NCBI RefSeq assembly: GCF_020905335.1
Contig: NZ_JAJJMN010000001.1
Location: 806,001 to 870,000 of the forward strand
Length of the DNA: 64,000 bases
From: Flavobacterium lipolyticum
GTDB lineage: Bacteria > Bacteroidota > Bacteroidia > Flavobacteriales > Flavobacteriaceae
Direction of reading: 5' to 3'
Notes under the pieces: generated by a model
What the model was told of the DNA's origin: nothing
What the model saw: only the letters and a program-made list of their open reading frames with translations
Databases searched by the model: none
Made by a program: the position numbers and the translations under genes
Shown here: piece by piece, positions 15,800-24,715 of the stretch
Numbering within the stretch: position 1 is the stretch's first letter
Layout of the letters: each line of letters begins with the position of its first letter

Positions 15800-17478
15800 T
15801 GAGCCATTTAGACGATATACTAAAATCACGTCGTGATACCCGCCATTTTACAAAGGATGAAGTTCCTGATGAAGTCATTCAGAAAGCACTTCAAGCCGGA
15901 CATTGGGCTCCGTCAGTTGGATTAACAGATGCCACCCGATATTATCTTATTAAATCTGCTGCGGTTAAAAGTACCATCAAAAATCTTTTTTTAGATTATA
16001 ACAAAAAAGCGGAGGAACTTACCGACAATCACGAACAAAAGGAACACTATAAATCCTTAAAACTGGAGGCCATTGAGGAAGCTCCAATCGGACTCATTAT
16101 CGCTTATGACCGATCTGTACTGAACCAATTTACGATTGGAACGGTTGGCAGCAATGAAGCGGTAAAATTCAGTTCGGTTTGTGCTGCTCAGAACATCTGG
16201 CTCTCTCTCACTGAGCAGGGTTACGGAATGGGCTGGGTGTCTATTCTGAACTATTATCAGTTTAAAAAGATTCTCGATTTACCTGAAAACATTGAGCCCT
16301 TAGGGTATTTCTGCATCGGAAAACCTGCAACGAATTACGATAATCAACCCATGTTGCAGCAATTACACTGGAAACAAAAATCAGAGGCTCCCGATTGTAA
16401 GGAAATCAAAACTACCGTTGAAAATCTAATTCCGAATTTAAATTTAAACCCAAAAACAGCAAACTCAAAAGATTTCAACTTCAGCACTCAGCTACAAGAC
16501 AAAATAGATTCGAAGACCAAACCCATTGGCGCTTTGGGGACTCTCGAGACTTTGGCTTTTCAAATGGGAACTGTTTTCGAAACCTTAAACCCCAAAATCA
16601 TAAATCCTGCTATCGTCGTTTTTGCTGCCGATCATGGTATTGCCAATCATGGTGTTAGTGCTTACCCCCAGGATGTCACAAGACAAATGGTGACTAATTT
16701 TCTGGAAGGCGGCGCTGCCATTAATGTCTTCTGCAAGCAAAATGACATTCAGTTATCCATCGTTGATGCCGGTGTTAATTATGACTTTCCAACCAATGCC
16801 AATCTGATTAATGCCAAAATAGCCAAAGGAACACAATCCTTTCTGCACCTTCCCGCAATGAGTGAAGCAGAGTTACAGTTGTGCTTTGAAAAAGGAAAAT
16901 CAATTGTGGAAGACCTTGCGAGAAAAGGTTCCAATTGTATTGGTTTTGGTGAAATGGGAATTGGAAACACCTCTACTGCCTCGGTATTGATGAGCCTTCT
17001 AACCGGATTCTCTATCGAAGAATGCGTAGGAAAAGGAACAGGTGTTGAAGATGAAAAATTACTGCAAAAACAAAACTTACTGCGAAAAGCTATTGAAAAT
17101 TATACCGGTCCGGCCGAGTTAAAACAGCAGCTGGCCTACTTTGGAGGTTTTGAAATTATACAAATTGCCAGCGGAATGTTAACTGCTTTTGAGAACAACA
17201 TGCTCCTTCTGGTGGATGGTTTTATTTGCAGCACTGCTTTCTTAATTGCTTCAAAAATAAATCCTGCTATTCATAAAAATGCGGTCTTCTGTCATTGTTC
17301 TGCCGAGAAAGCGCATCAGAAATTATTAGATTATTTAAATGCAAAACCTATTCTGAATCTGGATTTACGTTTGGGTGAAGGTACAGGCTGTGCGATTGCC
17401 TTTCCAATTCTGAAATCAGCTGAAGTTTTTCTGAATGAAATGGCCAGTTTCGAAAGTGCGGGAGTGAGTAGGAAATAG
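15799..17478 (+). CDS. bluB-cobT: BluB-CobT fusion: dimethylbenzimidazole synthase and phosphoribosyltransferase
   Basis: The start is ATG 15799 (MSHLDDILKSRRDTRHF); a TTG 27 bases upstream lies inside repeat sequence. Residues 1-200 are BluB, a flavin-destroying nitroreductase-fold enzyme that makes 5,6-dimethylbenzimidazole from FMNH2 and oxygen. Its motifs are RRDTRHF, HWAPSVGLTDATRYY, CAAQNIWLSLTEQGYGMGW and VSIL. Residues about 220-559 are CobT (FAADHGIANHGVSAYPQDVT, GFGEMGIGNTSTASVL, LRLGEGTGCAIAFPIL with the catalytic Glu). CobT joins that base to nicotinate mononucleotide to give alpha-ribazole phosphate. The fusion couples two consecutive steps of lower-ligand synthesis. Confidence 0.93.
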   Translation: MSHLDDILKSRRDTRHFTKDEVPDEVIQKALQAGHWAPSVGLTDATRYYLIKSAAVKSTIKNLFLDYNKKAEELTDNHEQKEHYKSLKLEAIEEAPIGLIIAYDRSVLNQFTIGTVGSNEAVKFSSVCAAQNIWLSLTEQGYGMGWVSILNYYQFKKILDLPENIEPLGYFCIGKPATNYDNQPMLQQLHWKQKSEAPDCKEIKTTVENLIPNLNLNPKTANSKDFNFSTQLQDKIDSKTKPIGALGTLETLAFQMGTVFETLNPKIINPAIVVFAADHGIANHGVSAYPQDVTRQMVTNFLEGGAAINVFCKQNDIQLSIVDAGVNYDFPTNANLINAKIAKGTQSFLHLPAMSEAELQLCFEKGKSIVEDLARKGSNCIGFGEMGIGNTSTASVLMSLLTGFSIEECVGKGTGVEDEKLLQKQNLLRKAIENYTGPAELKQQLAYFGGFEIIQIASGMLTAFENNMLLLVDGFICSTAFLIASKINPAIHKNAVFCHCSAEKAHQKLLDYLNAKPILNLDLRLGEGTGCAIAFPILKSAEVFLNEMASFESAGVSRK

Positions 17479-17508
17479 TTTTCAGTCTCAGTTTATAGTT
17501 TTATCCTT

Positions 17509-17516
17509 TAATTTTG
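17509..17516 (+). promoter_or_regulatory. Possible cobS promoter -7 element
   Basis: TAATTTTG fits TAnnTTTG and ends 19 bases before the cobS ATG at 17536. No good -33 element at the proper spacing was found, so cobS could equally be read through from bluB-cobT. Confidence 0.35.
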
Positions 17517-17535
17517 CCCTAATCAATTATCTTAA

Positions 17536-18321
17536 ATGAAAAAAGAACTGCATATTTTCTTTACTTGCTTAATGTTTTACTCCAGAATCCCGTGCCCTAA
17601 AAACATCAATCATGATCCTGACTATTTAAATAAGGCAACACGCTATTTTCCTTTCATTGGCTGGATTGTTGGGAGTATTTCCTTTCTGGCTTTTTATCTT
17701 TTCTCGCTTTTTCTATCTATTGAAACCGCAGTACTTTTGGCTATTATCGCCTCAATTTTAACCACGGGAGCTTTTCATGAAGATGGTTTTGCTGATGTTT
17801 GTGATGGTTTTGGAGGCGGCTGGACCAAAGAAAAAATTCTGCTTATCATGAAAGACAGTGCGATTGGAGCCTACGGAGCTATCGGTTTGGTTTTACTATT
17901 TCTATTAAAATTCAAACTGCTTTCAGAATCCATTTCACTTTTTACCACTAACATTTTTCTAATTTTCCTTTTGTTTATTTCGTCTCACTCCTTAAGTCGT
18001 CTTGCAGCAATATCTATTATTTTTACGCACGAATACTCCCGCGATGATGCGACGAGTAAAAGCAAACCTATCGCTAAGAAACACAGTTGGAAAGAAATTA
18101 CAGGTTCGTTCTTCTTCGGACTAATTCCATTATTGGCATTTTCATTTTTTCAATCTGAATTTCTTTTGGCAATTATTCCGGTATTCATCATGCGTTATTT
18201 TTTAGCCCGCTATTTCCAAAAATGGATTGATGGTTATACGGGCGACTGTCTGGGAGCAACGCAACAGGTTTGTGAAGTTATTTACTATTTGAGCATTCTT
18301 TTGATATGGAAATTTATCTAG
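17536..18321 (+). CDS. cobS: Adenosylcobinamide-GDP ribazoletransferase
   Basis: The 261-residue inner-membrane protein has about seven hydrophobic helices. It carries the CobS core GAFHEDGFADVCDGFGGG (about residues 78-95) and MKDSAIGAYGAIGL just after it. CobS joins adenosylcobinamide-GDP (from CobU) to alpha-ribazole (5'-phosphate, from CobT), giving adenosylcobalamin or its phosphate. The signature acidic residues expected to bind Mg are present. The last 16 bases overlap the start of cobC, which suggests translational coupling. Confidence 0.95.
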   Translation: MKKELHIFFTCLMFYSRIPCPKNINHDPDYLNKATRYFPFIGWIVGSISFLAFYLFSLFLSIETAVLLAIIASILTTGAFHEDGFADVCDGFGGGWTKEKILLIMKDSAIGAYGAIGLVLLFLLKFKLLSESISLFTTNIFLIFLLFISSHSLSRLAAISIIFTHEYSRDDATSKSKPIAKKHSWKEITGSFFFGLIPLLAFSFFQSEFLLAIIPVFIMRYFLARYFQKWIDGYTGDCLGATQQVCEVIYYLSILLIWKFI

Positions 18322-18839
18322 TTCGTCATACCGAAACAACCTGCGCAAAAGGAATCTGCTACGGTCAGACTGATGTAGATTTGGCTATTCCATTCGAGGA
18401 AATCTTTAAGGATATTGTCTCGCAATTACCTCCTGAGGCCCTACTCTTTTCAAGTCCATTGAAACGTTGTACCCTACTGTCCCAATACATCCAAAATACT
18501 GTAAAACCTCTTTCCTTTGTTATGGACGATCGTCTGATGGAAATGAATTTTGGCGATTGGGAATTGAAAAACTGGGATGCAATTCCTGCGGAAGAACTTA
18601 ATCCCTGGATGGAAGATTTTGTCACCACGCAAGTCCCAAACGGCGAATCTTTTACAACACTTCACGAAAGAGTGGGTGCGTTTTTACAGGATTACGTTTT
18701 CAATCAAACTGCTCCTGTAGTCATTGTCTCACATGCAGGTGTGATCAGAAGTATTTTATGTCATCAGTCCGGATTGCCTTTAAAAGACGCTTTTACCAAT
18801 AAAGTCGCATTCGGACAGGTTATTAAAATAGTGATTTAA
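18306..18839 (+). CDS. cobC: Alpha-ribazole phosphatase, histidine phosphatase family
   Basis: The 177-residue protein has the phosphoglycerate-mutase-like motif LVRHTET (5-11) with the catalytic His, followed by GICYGQTDVDLA, SSPLKRC (second Arg), EMNFGDWE and IVSHAGVIR (second His). In B12 assembly CobC removes the 5' phosphate of alpha-ribazole or adenosylcobalamin phosphate. The 16-base overlap with cobS supports this role over a general phosphatase. Confidence 0.9.
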   Translation: MEIYLVRHTETTCAKGICYGQTDVDLAIPFEEIFKDIVSQLPPEALLFSSPLKRCTLLSQYIQNTVKPLSFVMDDRLMEMNFGDWELKNWDAIPAEELNPWMEDFVTTQVPNGESFTTLHERVGAFLQDYVFNQTAPVVIVSHAGVIRSILCHQSGLPLKDAFTNKVAFGQVIKIVI

Positions 18840-18880
18840 ATGATCATTTGTTCAGAATCCCTCTCTAAAACGAAAACAAA

Positions 18881-18913
18881 TTTGAAAATTCAATAATTTT
18901 AACTTTATCTTTG
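18881..18913 (+). promoter_or_regulatory. Promoter of the riboswitch-btuB transcript
   Basis: TTTG (18881-18884), a 21-base spacer and TATCTTTG (18906-18913) match the Bacteroidota promoter consensus very well. Transcription should begin near 18919, at the 5' end of the riboswitch. Confidence 0.75.
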
Positions 18914-18918
18914 CAGAA

Positions 18919-19100
18919 AATTAAGGTTGTGTTCATTCATACACATTAAAAGGGAATCAAGTCATAAATCTTGAGCTGTACCCGCAACTGTAAGCTTTGT
19001 TCTGAAAAGAATGCTTGTTGTTAACTACAAAACCACTGCTCGCTCTGACGAATGGGAAGGTAAACAACAAGACGCAAGCCAGGAGACCTGCCTTTGTAAT
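18919..19100 (+). promoter_or_regulatory. Cobalamin riboswitch
   Basis: Conserved cobalamin-riboswitch blocks appear in order: GGGAATCAAGT near 18952-18962, GAGCTGTACCCGCAACTGTAA near 18973-18993, and the B12 box GCCAGGAGACCTGCC (about 19078-19092), with a helical insert between. It sits between a strong promoter and the TonB receptor start, so it should reduce btuB-propeller expression when adenosylcobalamin is plentiful. The mechanism (start-site sequestering or termination) is not obvious, as I see no T-run terminator before the ATG. Confidence 0.95.
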
Positions 19101-19136
19101 CAATATCGAGCTCTCGGGAAAAAGAGTGTAGAAATT

Positions 19137-20990
19137 ATGACTTTAAAAAAACTTTTTGCTCTTTGTTTCTTATTGTTGTGCCAGATTACCGTGGCGCAGA
19201 GCGATTCTATTACGAAACTTAAAACAGTAGTCGTTTCTGACGCTAATCTTAAAAAATACTCCAATTCACAATCGGTTTTAAAACTAAATGACTCTGTTAT
19301 TGGCAAGAATGAAGCCTTATTAACGGATTTGTTAAACTTTAATTCGACCATTTATTTTAAAGAGTACGGCCGCGGAATGCTTTCTACAGTTGCTTTTAGA
19401 GGTACAACATCATCGCAAACGGCTGTAATCTGGAACGGAATCAACATTAATTCCCAAATGAACGGAAGTACTGATTTTAATACCATTTCCGGATCCGATT
19501 ATAATTCTATTAGTGTAAAAGCAGGAGGAGGAAGTGTTATTTACGGCAGCGGAGCCGTTGGAGGAACCGTACACTTGAATACGGATCTCGCTTTTTACAA
19601 TAAATTTGAAAACAGTTTAAGATTGGATTACGGAAGTTTCAATACTATCGGGATTAATTATAAAACAAATATCTCCAATAAAAAATGGAGTACTCAAATT
19701 GGTTTTTCCAAAAACAGTTCTACAAACGATTATAAATATCTGAACCAATACAACTGGAAAGGCGAACAGCGTTGGAATCAAAACGGTCAGTATGATGTTA
19801 TTACCCTAAGTGCTAATGCAGGATATAAAATCGATGCCAAAAACAGTTTAAAGCTATATACCCAAACTTCAAACACGGACAGAAATACTTCATTGGTTTC
19901 GGAATCTGAAACTAAAAGCAAATATGTCAATGGCTTTAATCGGAACTTATTAGAGTATGATGGTGATTTTGGCAGATTCAAAACCAATTTCAAAACAGCC
20001 TATATTTTTGAGAATTATAAATATTATGCCGACAATTCCAGCAATATTTATACCTACGGAAAAACAGAAAGCCTGACTACAAAAACCGATTTAGGATATC
20101 AGTTATTAGAATCGCTGCAAGTAAATGGTATTCTGGACTACAACCGAACTAAAGGATACGGAAGTGGTTTTGGTGATAATGTTAGAGAAATAAGTTCTGC
20201 GGCTTTACTTATAAAACAAGAGGTTTCTCCAAACTGGAAAAACGAATTTGGGGTTCGTAAAGAATTTACAGACAATTATAAATCTCCGGTACTATTCTCG
20301 GCAGGTTCTTCTTATCAGTTTGGGAAACTGTACAATTTAAAATTGAATGTATCCCGTAATTTCCGAATTCCAACTTTCAATGATTTGTACTGGGAACAAG
20401 GCGGAAATCCTAATTTAAAACCGGAGAGTTCTTATCAGGCCGAAATTGGAAACGTTTTCACCATTCAGAACTTCTCTTTGACTCAGACTTTTTATTATAT
20501 CAAAATAAAAGATTTATTGCAGTGGGTCCCGGGAGCTAATGGTATCTGGTCACCGCAAAACACAGACAAAGTTAATAGTTACGGCGCCGAAACACTATTG
20601 AGTTGGAAAAAGAGTTTTGGCAAAAACAACCTGACTGCAAATGCGACGTATGCCTATTCAATTTCAGAAAATGTAGAAACCAAAAAGCAATTGTTTTTTG
20701 TTCCTTTTCATAAAGTAACCGCTGCCATCGCTTACTCAAGAAATAACCTATCAGCCCATTATCAATTTCTTTATAATGGCTTTGTGTACACACAAGCTGA
20801 CAATGACCCCGAAAAAATCGTATCGGCTTACACCGTTTCTAATATTGGTGTAGACTACGATTTTAAATTTTTATCTTCTTTCAAAGTAGGTTTTCAGGTT
20901 TTGAATGTTTGGAATACCTTCTATCAAAGTCTGGAATACCGACCAATGCCCGGAAGAAATTATAACCTGTACTTAAACTTTAAATTTTAA
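19137..20990 (+). CDS. btuB: TonB-dependent cobalamin receptor, BtuB-like
   Basis: The start is ATG 19137 (MTLKKLFALCFLLLCQITVAQ), after the riboswitch. The open frame continues upstream to 19011, but that part is riboswitch RNA. The 617-residue protein has a signal peptide, a plug domain (about 30-150, with VAFRGTTSSQTAVIWNGINI and SVIYGSGAVGGTVHL) and a 22-strand-type barrel ending in LNFKF. It has no N-terminal carboxypeptidase-like domain, like BtuB and unlike SusC. The riboswitch and the adjoining cob genes identify the ligand as a corrinoid. It is followed 4 bases later by a propeller lipoprotein. Confidence 0.92.
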   Translation: MTLKKLFALCFLLLCQITVAQSDSITKLKTVVVSDANLKKYSNSQSVLKLNDSVIGKNEALLTDLLNFNSTIYFKEYGRGMLSTVAFRGTTSSQTAVIWNGININSQMNGSTDFNTISGSDYNSISVKAGGGSVIYGSGAVGGTVHLNTDLAFYNKFENSLRLDYGSFNTIGINYKTNISNKKWSTQIGFSKNSSTNDYKYLNQYNWKGEQRWNQNGQYDVITLSANAGYKIDAKNSLKLYTQTSNTDRNTSLVSESETKSKYVNGFNRNLLEYDGDFGRFKTNFKTAYIFENYKYYADNSSNIYTYGKTESLTTKTDLGYQLLESLQVNGILDYNRTKGYGSGFGDNVREISSAALLIKQEVSPNWKNEFGVRKEFTDNYKSPVLFSAGSSYQFGKLYNLKLNVSRNFRIPTFNDLYWEQGGNPNLKPESSYQAEIGNVFTIQNFSLTQTFYYIKIKDLLQWVPGANGIWSPQNTDKVNSYGAETLLSWKKSFGKNNLTANATYAYSISENVETKKQLFFVPFHKVTAAIAYSRNNLSAHYQFLYNGFVYTQADNDPEKIVSAYTVSNIGVDYDFKFLSSFKVGFQVLNVWNTFYQSLEYRPMPGRNYNLYLNFKF

Positions 20991-20994
20991 AATA

Positions 20995-22047
20995 ATGAAA
21001 CTAACTAGATTATTCTTACTAGCATTAAGCGCATCGCTTTTTGTTTCTTGCTCTAATGACGACTCTGATGGACCTAAAGGAGTTTATGATAATGGCGTTT
21101 TCATCTTAAATGAAGGAAACTTTACTGACGGTGGTTCCGTTTCTTTCACATCTGACGATTTAAATACTTTCACGAAAGATGTTTACAAAACTGTAAATAC
21201 GAGCGATTTCGTTGGAAAATATCTTCAAAACATCTTTTTTGACGGAGACAAGGCTTATATTATTGCCGGTGGTTCAAATGTTATTAATGTAGTAGACCGC
21301 TATAGTTTTAAGCTGATTGCAAAAATTGACACCGGACTTGCTAATCCTCGCTATGGTGTTGTTAAGGATGGCAAAGCTTATGTAACTAATGCTAATACCT
21401 ATCCTAGCTACACTGACCCGGAAAAAAACCCTAACGCCAATATTGACGATTATGTTGCCGTAATTAATCTGAGTACAAATACTGTTGAATCTAAAATCGA
21501 ATTGAAAGGTACAGGAAACAGAATTGTGTTAGATAATGGAAAACTATACATCACTGAGCCAAATAACAGCGACAAGTTGTTGGTGGTAAACATTACAACC
21601 AAAACAGTAGAAACTGTTACTATTGGTTCAGATGCAGATTCTATTGAAGAAGAAAACGGAGTTCTTTTTATCCTTAGAAAACCTTACGGTGCTGCCGGAG
21701 AAATTGTAAAAGTAAAAATTTCAGACAAATCTGTTTCCAAAATTGCTTTGCCTGCTAATTTAGGAAATGCTGGTCAATTAGATATTGAAGGTGGTAAGAT
21801 TTATTATACTGCTTCAAGTTCTGTTTATGTTATGAATACTACTGCTACAACAGCTTCTACTACACCAATCTTAACTTCTCCTGTAGGTTATTTATACGGA
21901 TTTGCAGTAAACGATAATCGTATATATCTTGCTGACGGAGGTGATTTTAAATCAAACAGCAAAGCTTACATCTACAATTTAAGCGGAACATTACAAAAAG
22001 AATTAACAGTTGGTGTTGGACCAAACGGTTTTTATTTCAATGATTAA
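20995..22047 (+). CDS. Surface beta-propeller lipoprotein, BtuG-like
   Basis: The 350-residue lipoprotein (LFVSC, Cys at about 19) has an acidic stretch just after the Cys (SNDDSDG), similar to lipoprotein surface-export signals of Bacteroidota. It then forms a YVTN/YncE-like beta-propeller (repeats such as DYVAVINLSTNTVESKIEL and LYITEPNNSDKLLVVNIT). Its gene follows btuB by 4 bases under the same riboswitch. In Bacteroides thetaiotaomicron BtuG is a surface propeller lipoprotein that binds B12 tightly and pairs with BtuB. The match here is by architecture and position; sequence identity was not measured. Confidence 0.82.
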   Translation: MKLTRLFLLALSASLFVSCSNDDSDGPKGVYDNGVFILNEGNFTDGGSVSFTSDDLNTFTKDVYKTVNTSDFVGKYLQNIFFDGDKAYIIAGGSNVINVVDRYSFKLIAKIDTGLANPRYGVVKDGKAYVTNANTYPSYTDPEKNPNANIDDYVAVINLSTNTVESKIELKGTGNRIVLDNGKLYITEPNNSDKLLVVNITTKTVETVTIGSDADSIEEENGVLFILRKPYGAAGEIVKVKISDKSVSKIALPANLGNAGQLDIEGGKIYYTASSSVYVMNTTATTASTTPILTSPVGYLYGFAVNDNRIYLADGGDFKSNSKAYIYNLSGTLQKELTVGVGPNGFYFND

Positions 22048-22079
22048 TTCCAGTAACTCGTTTGGATTATGACATAAAG

Positions 22080-22107
22080 AAGGCTTTCATTTCTGAAAGC
22101 CTTTTTT
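22080..22107. terminator. Terminator after the B12 receptor operon
   Basis: AGGCTTTCA (22081-22089) pairs with TGAAAGCCT (22094-22102), followed by six T. It lies between convergent genes and may serve both. Confidence 0.88.
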
Positions 22108-22108
22108 A

Positions 22109-23581
22109 TTATTTCAATGCTCGTAAAAGTCCTTCCGGAGCTTTATCAATATACATTTGATTTTTAATTCCGTCCATTGCTTTAGCATCTGTAAACGCTT
22201 TCAATACTACCCCACTGTCGTCTCCTGCTTTTTTCGCACTGATTCCTGTTATTTGAGATATTGCTACACTCAGTAACGGTTCATTTGGATCTCCCAGAAC
22301 TCCTAAGTTTGTAATGCGCTCTAATTTTTCATACGTTGGTTTCAAACCGTCTGTGTATTCTCCAAAATCAGATGCATTTACAATTTTTAAAACTAAAGGC
22401 TGCATCGCATACTTATGATTTGGATTACGGTTCGTTTTTCCAAAAGTTGGAGAATCATATAAGGTTACTGATCCTACATTTTTACCAACAGTAGTCTCTC
22501 CTACCTGAACTACAGAGATATAAGGCACCAAACCGTTTATAACCAATTCACTTGCTGATGCTGTACCACTTGTGGTTAAAATATAAACTTTAGTCAGGTT
22601 CAGGCTGTTAATCGCAGCACCGTCCATTTTATCTACAAATTTATTCAGCACCGACTCAGGATCTTCACTTTGATAATATTCGTTGATTTTGGCATTCCAT
22701 TTCTCTTTCGAAAAAACTTTCCCGGTAAACTGTCCGGTAATCATACTGGCCAAACGTGTTGAAGTTTGTATCGAGCCTCCTCCGTTATATCTTAAATCTA
22801 AAACCAAATCCGTAACCCCCTGCGCTTTTAATTCTCCAAAAGCCGCATTAAGCTGCGCATCATAATTGGCATAAAAACCATTGTACATCAAATAACCGAT
22901 TTTGCGACCTCCGGATGTAATCACTTTATTGATAAAAACAGGATTTTCATCTAAAGTTGTTTTTACTAATACCACTGTTTTTCCATTACCATCAAAACCG
23001 GTACCGTTAAAAGTAGCCATATTCAGGGTATAACTATCCGTTGCCAATAGCGACTGATAATTTGAAACCGTCAAAGAAGTTCCGTTAATCCCTGTAAAAA
23101 GATCGCCTCTCTTGATCTCTTTTTTAGAAGCATCAGAATTAGGTATAATATAACGTACGTAACCCACTAAATCAGTAGTACTTCCCGGTTTGTAACTAAG
23201 CCTGAAATCCATACCGTTATTTTTTGAAGTTCCCTGAAGTTCCTGTTCCAAAACCGTATAATCGTCAACAATCCAGCTAAAACGATCAATTGCCTGACCT
23301 TTTGGAAATTTACTTATGGGTTTATTCAATAAATCCTGAAATAAATCCTGCGGTTTAGAATATCCTCTCAAAAATGCATTTAATGCTTCCTGATTGCTAA
23401 AACGGTCATCCGCCAAAGTAGGAACATCAGCTTGCCATAAATAAAACTGATTCAGTCCTTTCCATACAAAATCATTAACCTGCAATGAGGCCGGAGCCGC
23501 AACATCATCCTGATCTTCACAAGATTGCAAAGAAAAAGCAAGTAAAAATAATAACAGTACACTTCTTAATATTGTCTTCAT
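22109..23581 (-). CDS. S41 family carboxy-terminal processing protease, lipoprotein
   Basis: The 490-residue protein has a lipoprotein signal (LLAFSLQSC, Cys at 21). It then has a Bacteroidota-type N-terminal cap (about 30-120), a PDZ-like segment (about 150-215) and the S41 catalytic domain (about 230-420). The Ser sits in TTSGTASASELVING (near 340) and the Lys in TVGKNVG (near 363). LDLRYNGGGS is the family oxyanion-hole region. It is likely periplasmic or outer-membrane anchored. The gene is divergent from an ECF sigma operon, so a link to envelope signalling is possible but unproven. Confidence 0.9.
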   Translation of the reverse strand: MKTILRSVLLLFLLAFSLQSCEDQDDVAAPASLQVNDFVWKGLNQFYLWQADVPTLADDRFSNQEALNAFLRGYSKPQDLFQDLLNKPISKFPKGQAIDRFSWIVDDYTVLEQELQGTSKNNGMDFRLSYKPGSTTDLVGYVRYIIPNSDASKKEIKRGDLFTGINGTSLTVSNYQSLLATDSYTLNMATFNGTGFDGNGKTVVLVKTTLDENPVFINKVITSGGRKIGYLMYNGFYANYDAQLNAAFGELKAQGVTDLVLDLRYNGGGSIQTSTRLASMITGQFTGKVFSKEKWNAKINEYYQSEDPESVLNKFVDKMDGAAINSLNLTKVYILTTSGTASASELVINGLVPYISVVQVGETTVGKNVGSVTLYDSPTFGKTNRNPNHKYAMQPLVLKIVNASDFGEYTDGLKPTYEKLERITNLGVLGDPNEPLLSVAISQITGISAKKAGDDSGVVLKAFTDAKAMDGIKNQMYIDKAPEGLLRALK

Positions 23582-23681
23582 ATAGTAAATATCTATCTAG
23601 TAGTAACGTAAAAATACTATCTTTAGTTTTAACTCTAAGAGTTTTATTGCTTTTTTTATTGCAAAAAAAATTAATCCCCCG

Positions 23682-23708
23682 TGTAACAAAAATAATAGTG
23701 TCTCGTCT
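23682..23708 (+). promoter_or_regulatory. ECF-type promoter of the sigma operon
   Basis: TGTAACA (23682-23688) and CGTCT (23704-23708), separated by 15 bases, look like a classic ECF promoter (AAC in the -35, CGTC in the -10). The position, about 35 bases before the sigma start, suggests autoregulation. The general TAnnTTTG core is absent here. Confidence 0.6.
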
Positions 23709-23743
23709 TCACTATATAAGCTAACGAATAACCAACCAATTTT

Positions 23744-24253
23744 ATGAATCAGAATGTGTTTATAGAATTAATAAATCCTTTTAAAGACAAAGTTTTTCGT
23801 CTGGCAAAAAGATTGTTAACCAGCACCGAAGAGGCTGAAGATGCCACTCAGGAAGTTATGGTAAAGTTATGGAACAAAAAAGACACTCTGGATTCTTACA
23901 ATAGTGTTGAAGCTGTTGCAATGACAATGACCAAGAATTATTGTCTGGATCAGTTGAAATCGAAAAGGGCCGGGAATCTCAAAATCGTTCACAACAATTA
24001 TACGGACCGGGAACCTCAACTGGACAAGAAACTGGAGGATTCGAATAGTTTAGAATGGGTTGAAAAAATTATAAGCCAATTACCCGAACAATTACAAATA
24101 TTAATTCAATTGCGGGATGTAGAACAATATGAATTTGACGAGATTGCAAAAATTGTCAATATGAATGAAACGGCTATACGCGTAGCCCTTTCAAGAGCGA
24201 GAAAAAAAATAAGAGAATCAATGGTTAATACACACAGTTATGGAATTCAATAA
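23744..24253 (+). CDS. ECF-type RNA polymerase sigma factor
   Basis: The 169-residue sigma factor has region 2 at about 10-75 (TSTEEAEDATQEVMVKLW) and region 4 at about 105-160 (YEFDEIAKIVNMNETAIRVALSRARKKI). An ATG start at 23744 follows an ECF-like promoter. The stop overlaps the next gene by 14 bases. The downstream genes encode a short membrane anti-sigma candidate and two DUF4252 proteins, an arrangement that recurs in Flavobacteriia. It probably controls its own operon. Confidence 0.93.
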   Translation: MNQNVFIELINPFKDKVFRLAKRLLTSTEEAEDATQEVMVKLWNKKDTLDSYNSVEAVAMTMTKNYCLDQLKSKRAGNLKIVHNNYTDREPQLDKKLEDSNSLEWVEKIISQLPEQLQILIQLRDVEQYEFDEIAKIVNMNETAIRVALSRARKKIRESMVNTHSYGIQ

Positions 24254-24698
24254 AATAGAAAATATACTAGAAAAATACTTTCAGGGAGAAACCACGATTG
24301 CCGAAGAAAATCAATTAAAAGAATATTTTTCTTCACCGGATGTTGCGCAGCATTTGGAGCAATACAAACCAATGTTTGGTTATTTCTCTCAGGTAAAAGA
24401 ACAGAAATCGACGCAGACGATCCCACTAAAAACTAAAAAACGAAATGTGGCGTGGTTATCGATTGCAGCTTCAGCTGTTGTTTTGCTGGGAATTGGAACC
24501 TATTTCTATACGAGCGAAAAAAATGCAACTCCGGTTACAGCTCAAACAGAATTGGGAACCTATGATGATCCGGAAGAAGCACTTGCCGCAACGCAAAAAG
24601 CTTTGGCCTTATTATCAAACAATGTTAATGTAGGTATTGAAAGTGTACAATACATTAAAGAATACGAACAATCAAAAAACAAAATTTTTAAACAGTAA
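24240..24698 (+). CDS. Putative anti-sigma factor, single-pass membrane protein
   Basis: The 152-residue protein has a cytosolic N-terminus (IENILEKYFQGETTIAEENQLKEYF reads as a typical Bacteroidota anti-sigma helix pair), one transmembrane helix at about 70-86 and a short periplasmic tail (87-152). The 14-base overlap with the sigma gene and the topology support the role. No zinc-binding anti-sigma motif (HxxxCxxC) is present, so it is not a ZAS-type protein. Confidence 0.75.
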   Translation: MEFNKIENILEKYFQGETTIAEENQLKEYFSSPDVAQHLEQYKPMFGYFSQVKEQKSTQTIPLKTKKRNVAWLSIAASAVVLLGIGTYFYTSEKNATPVTAQTELGTYDDPEEALAATQKALALLSNNVNVGIESVQYIKEYEQSKNKIFKQ

Positions 24699-24715
24699 TT
24701 TAAATCTCAATCAAA

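Noticed and set aside
16779..16970. Antisense open frame within bluB-cobT
   Set aside because: It is fully inside a well-supported gene on the other strand, with no signal of its own; the same applies to other antisense frames in cobC, carB, the TonB receptor and rny.
19011..19136. Upstream extension of the btuB frame
   Set aside because: These codons are part of the cobalamin riboswitch, and the signal peptide begins only at 19137.
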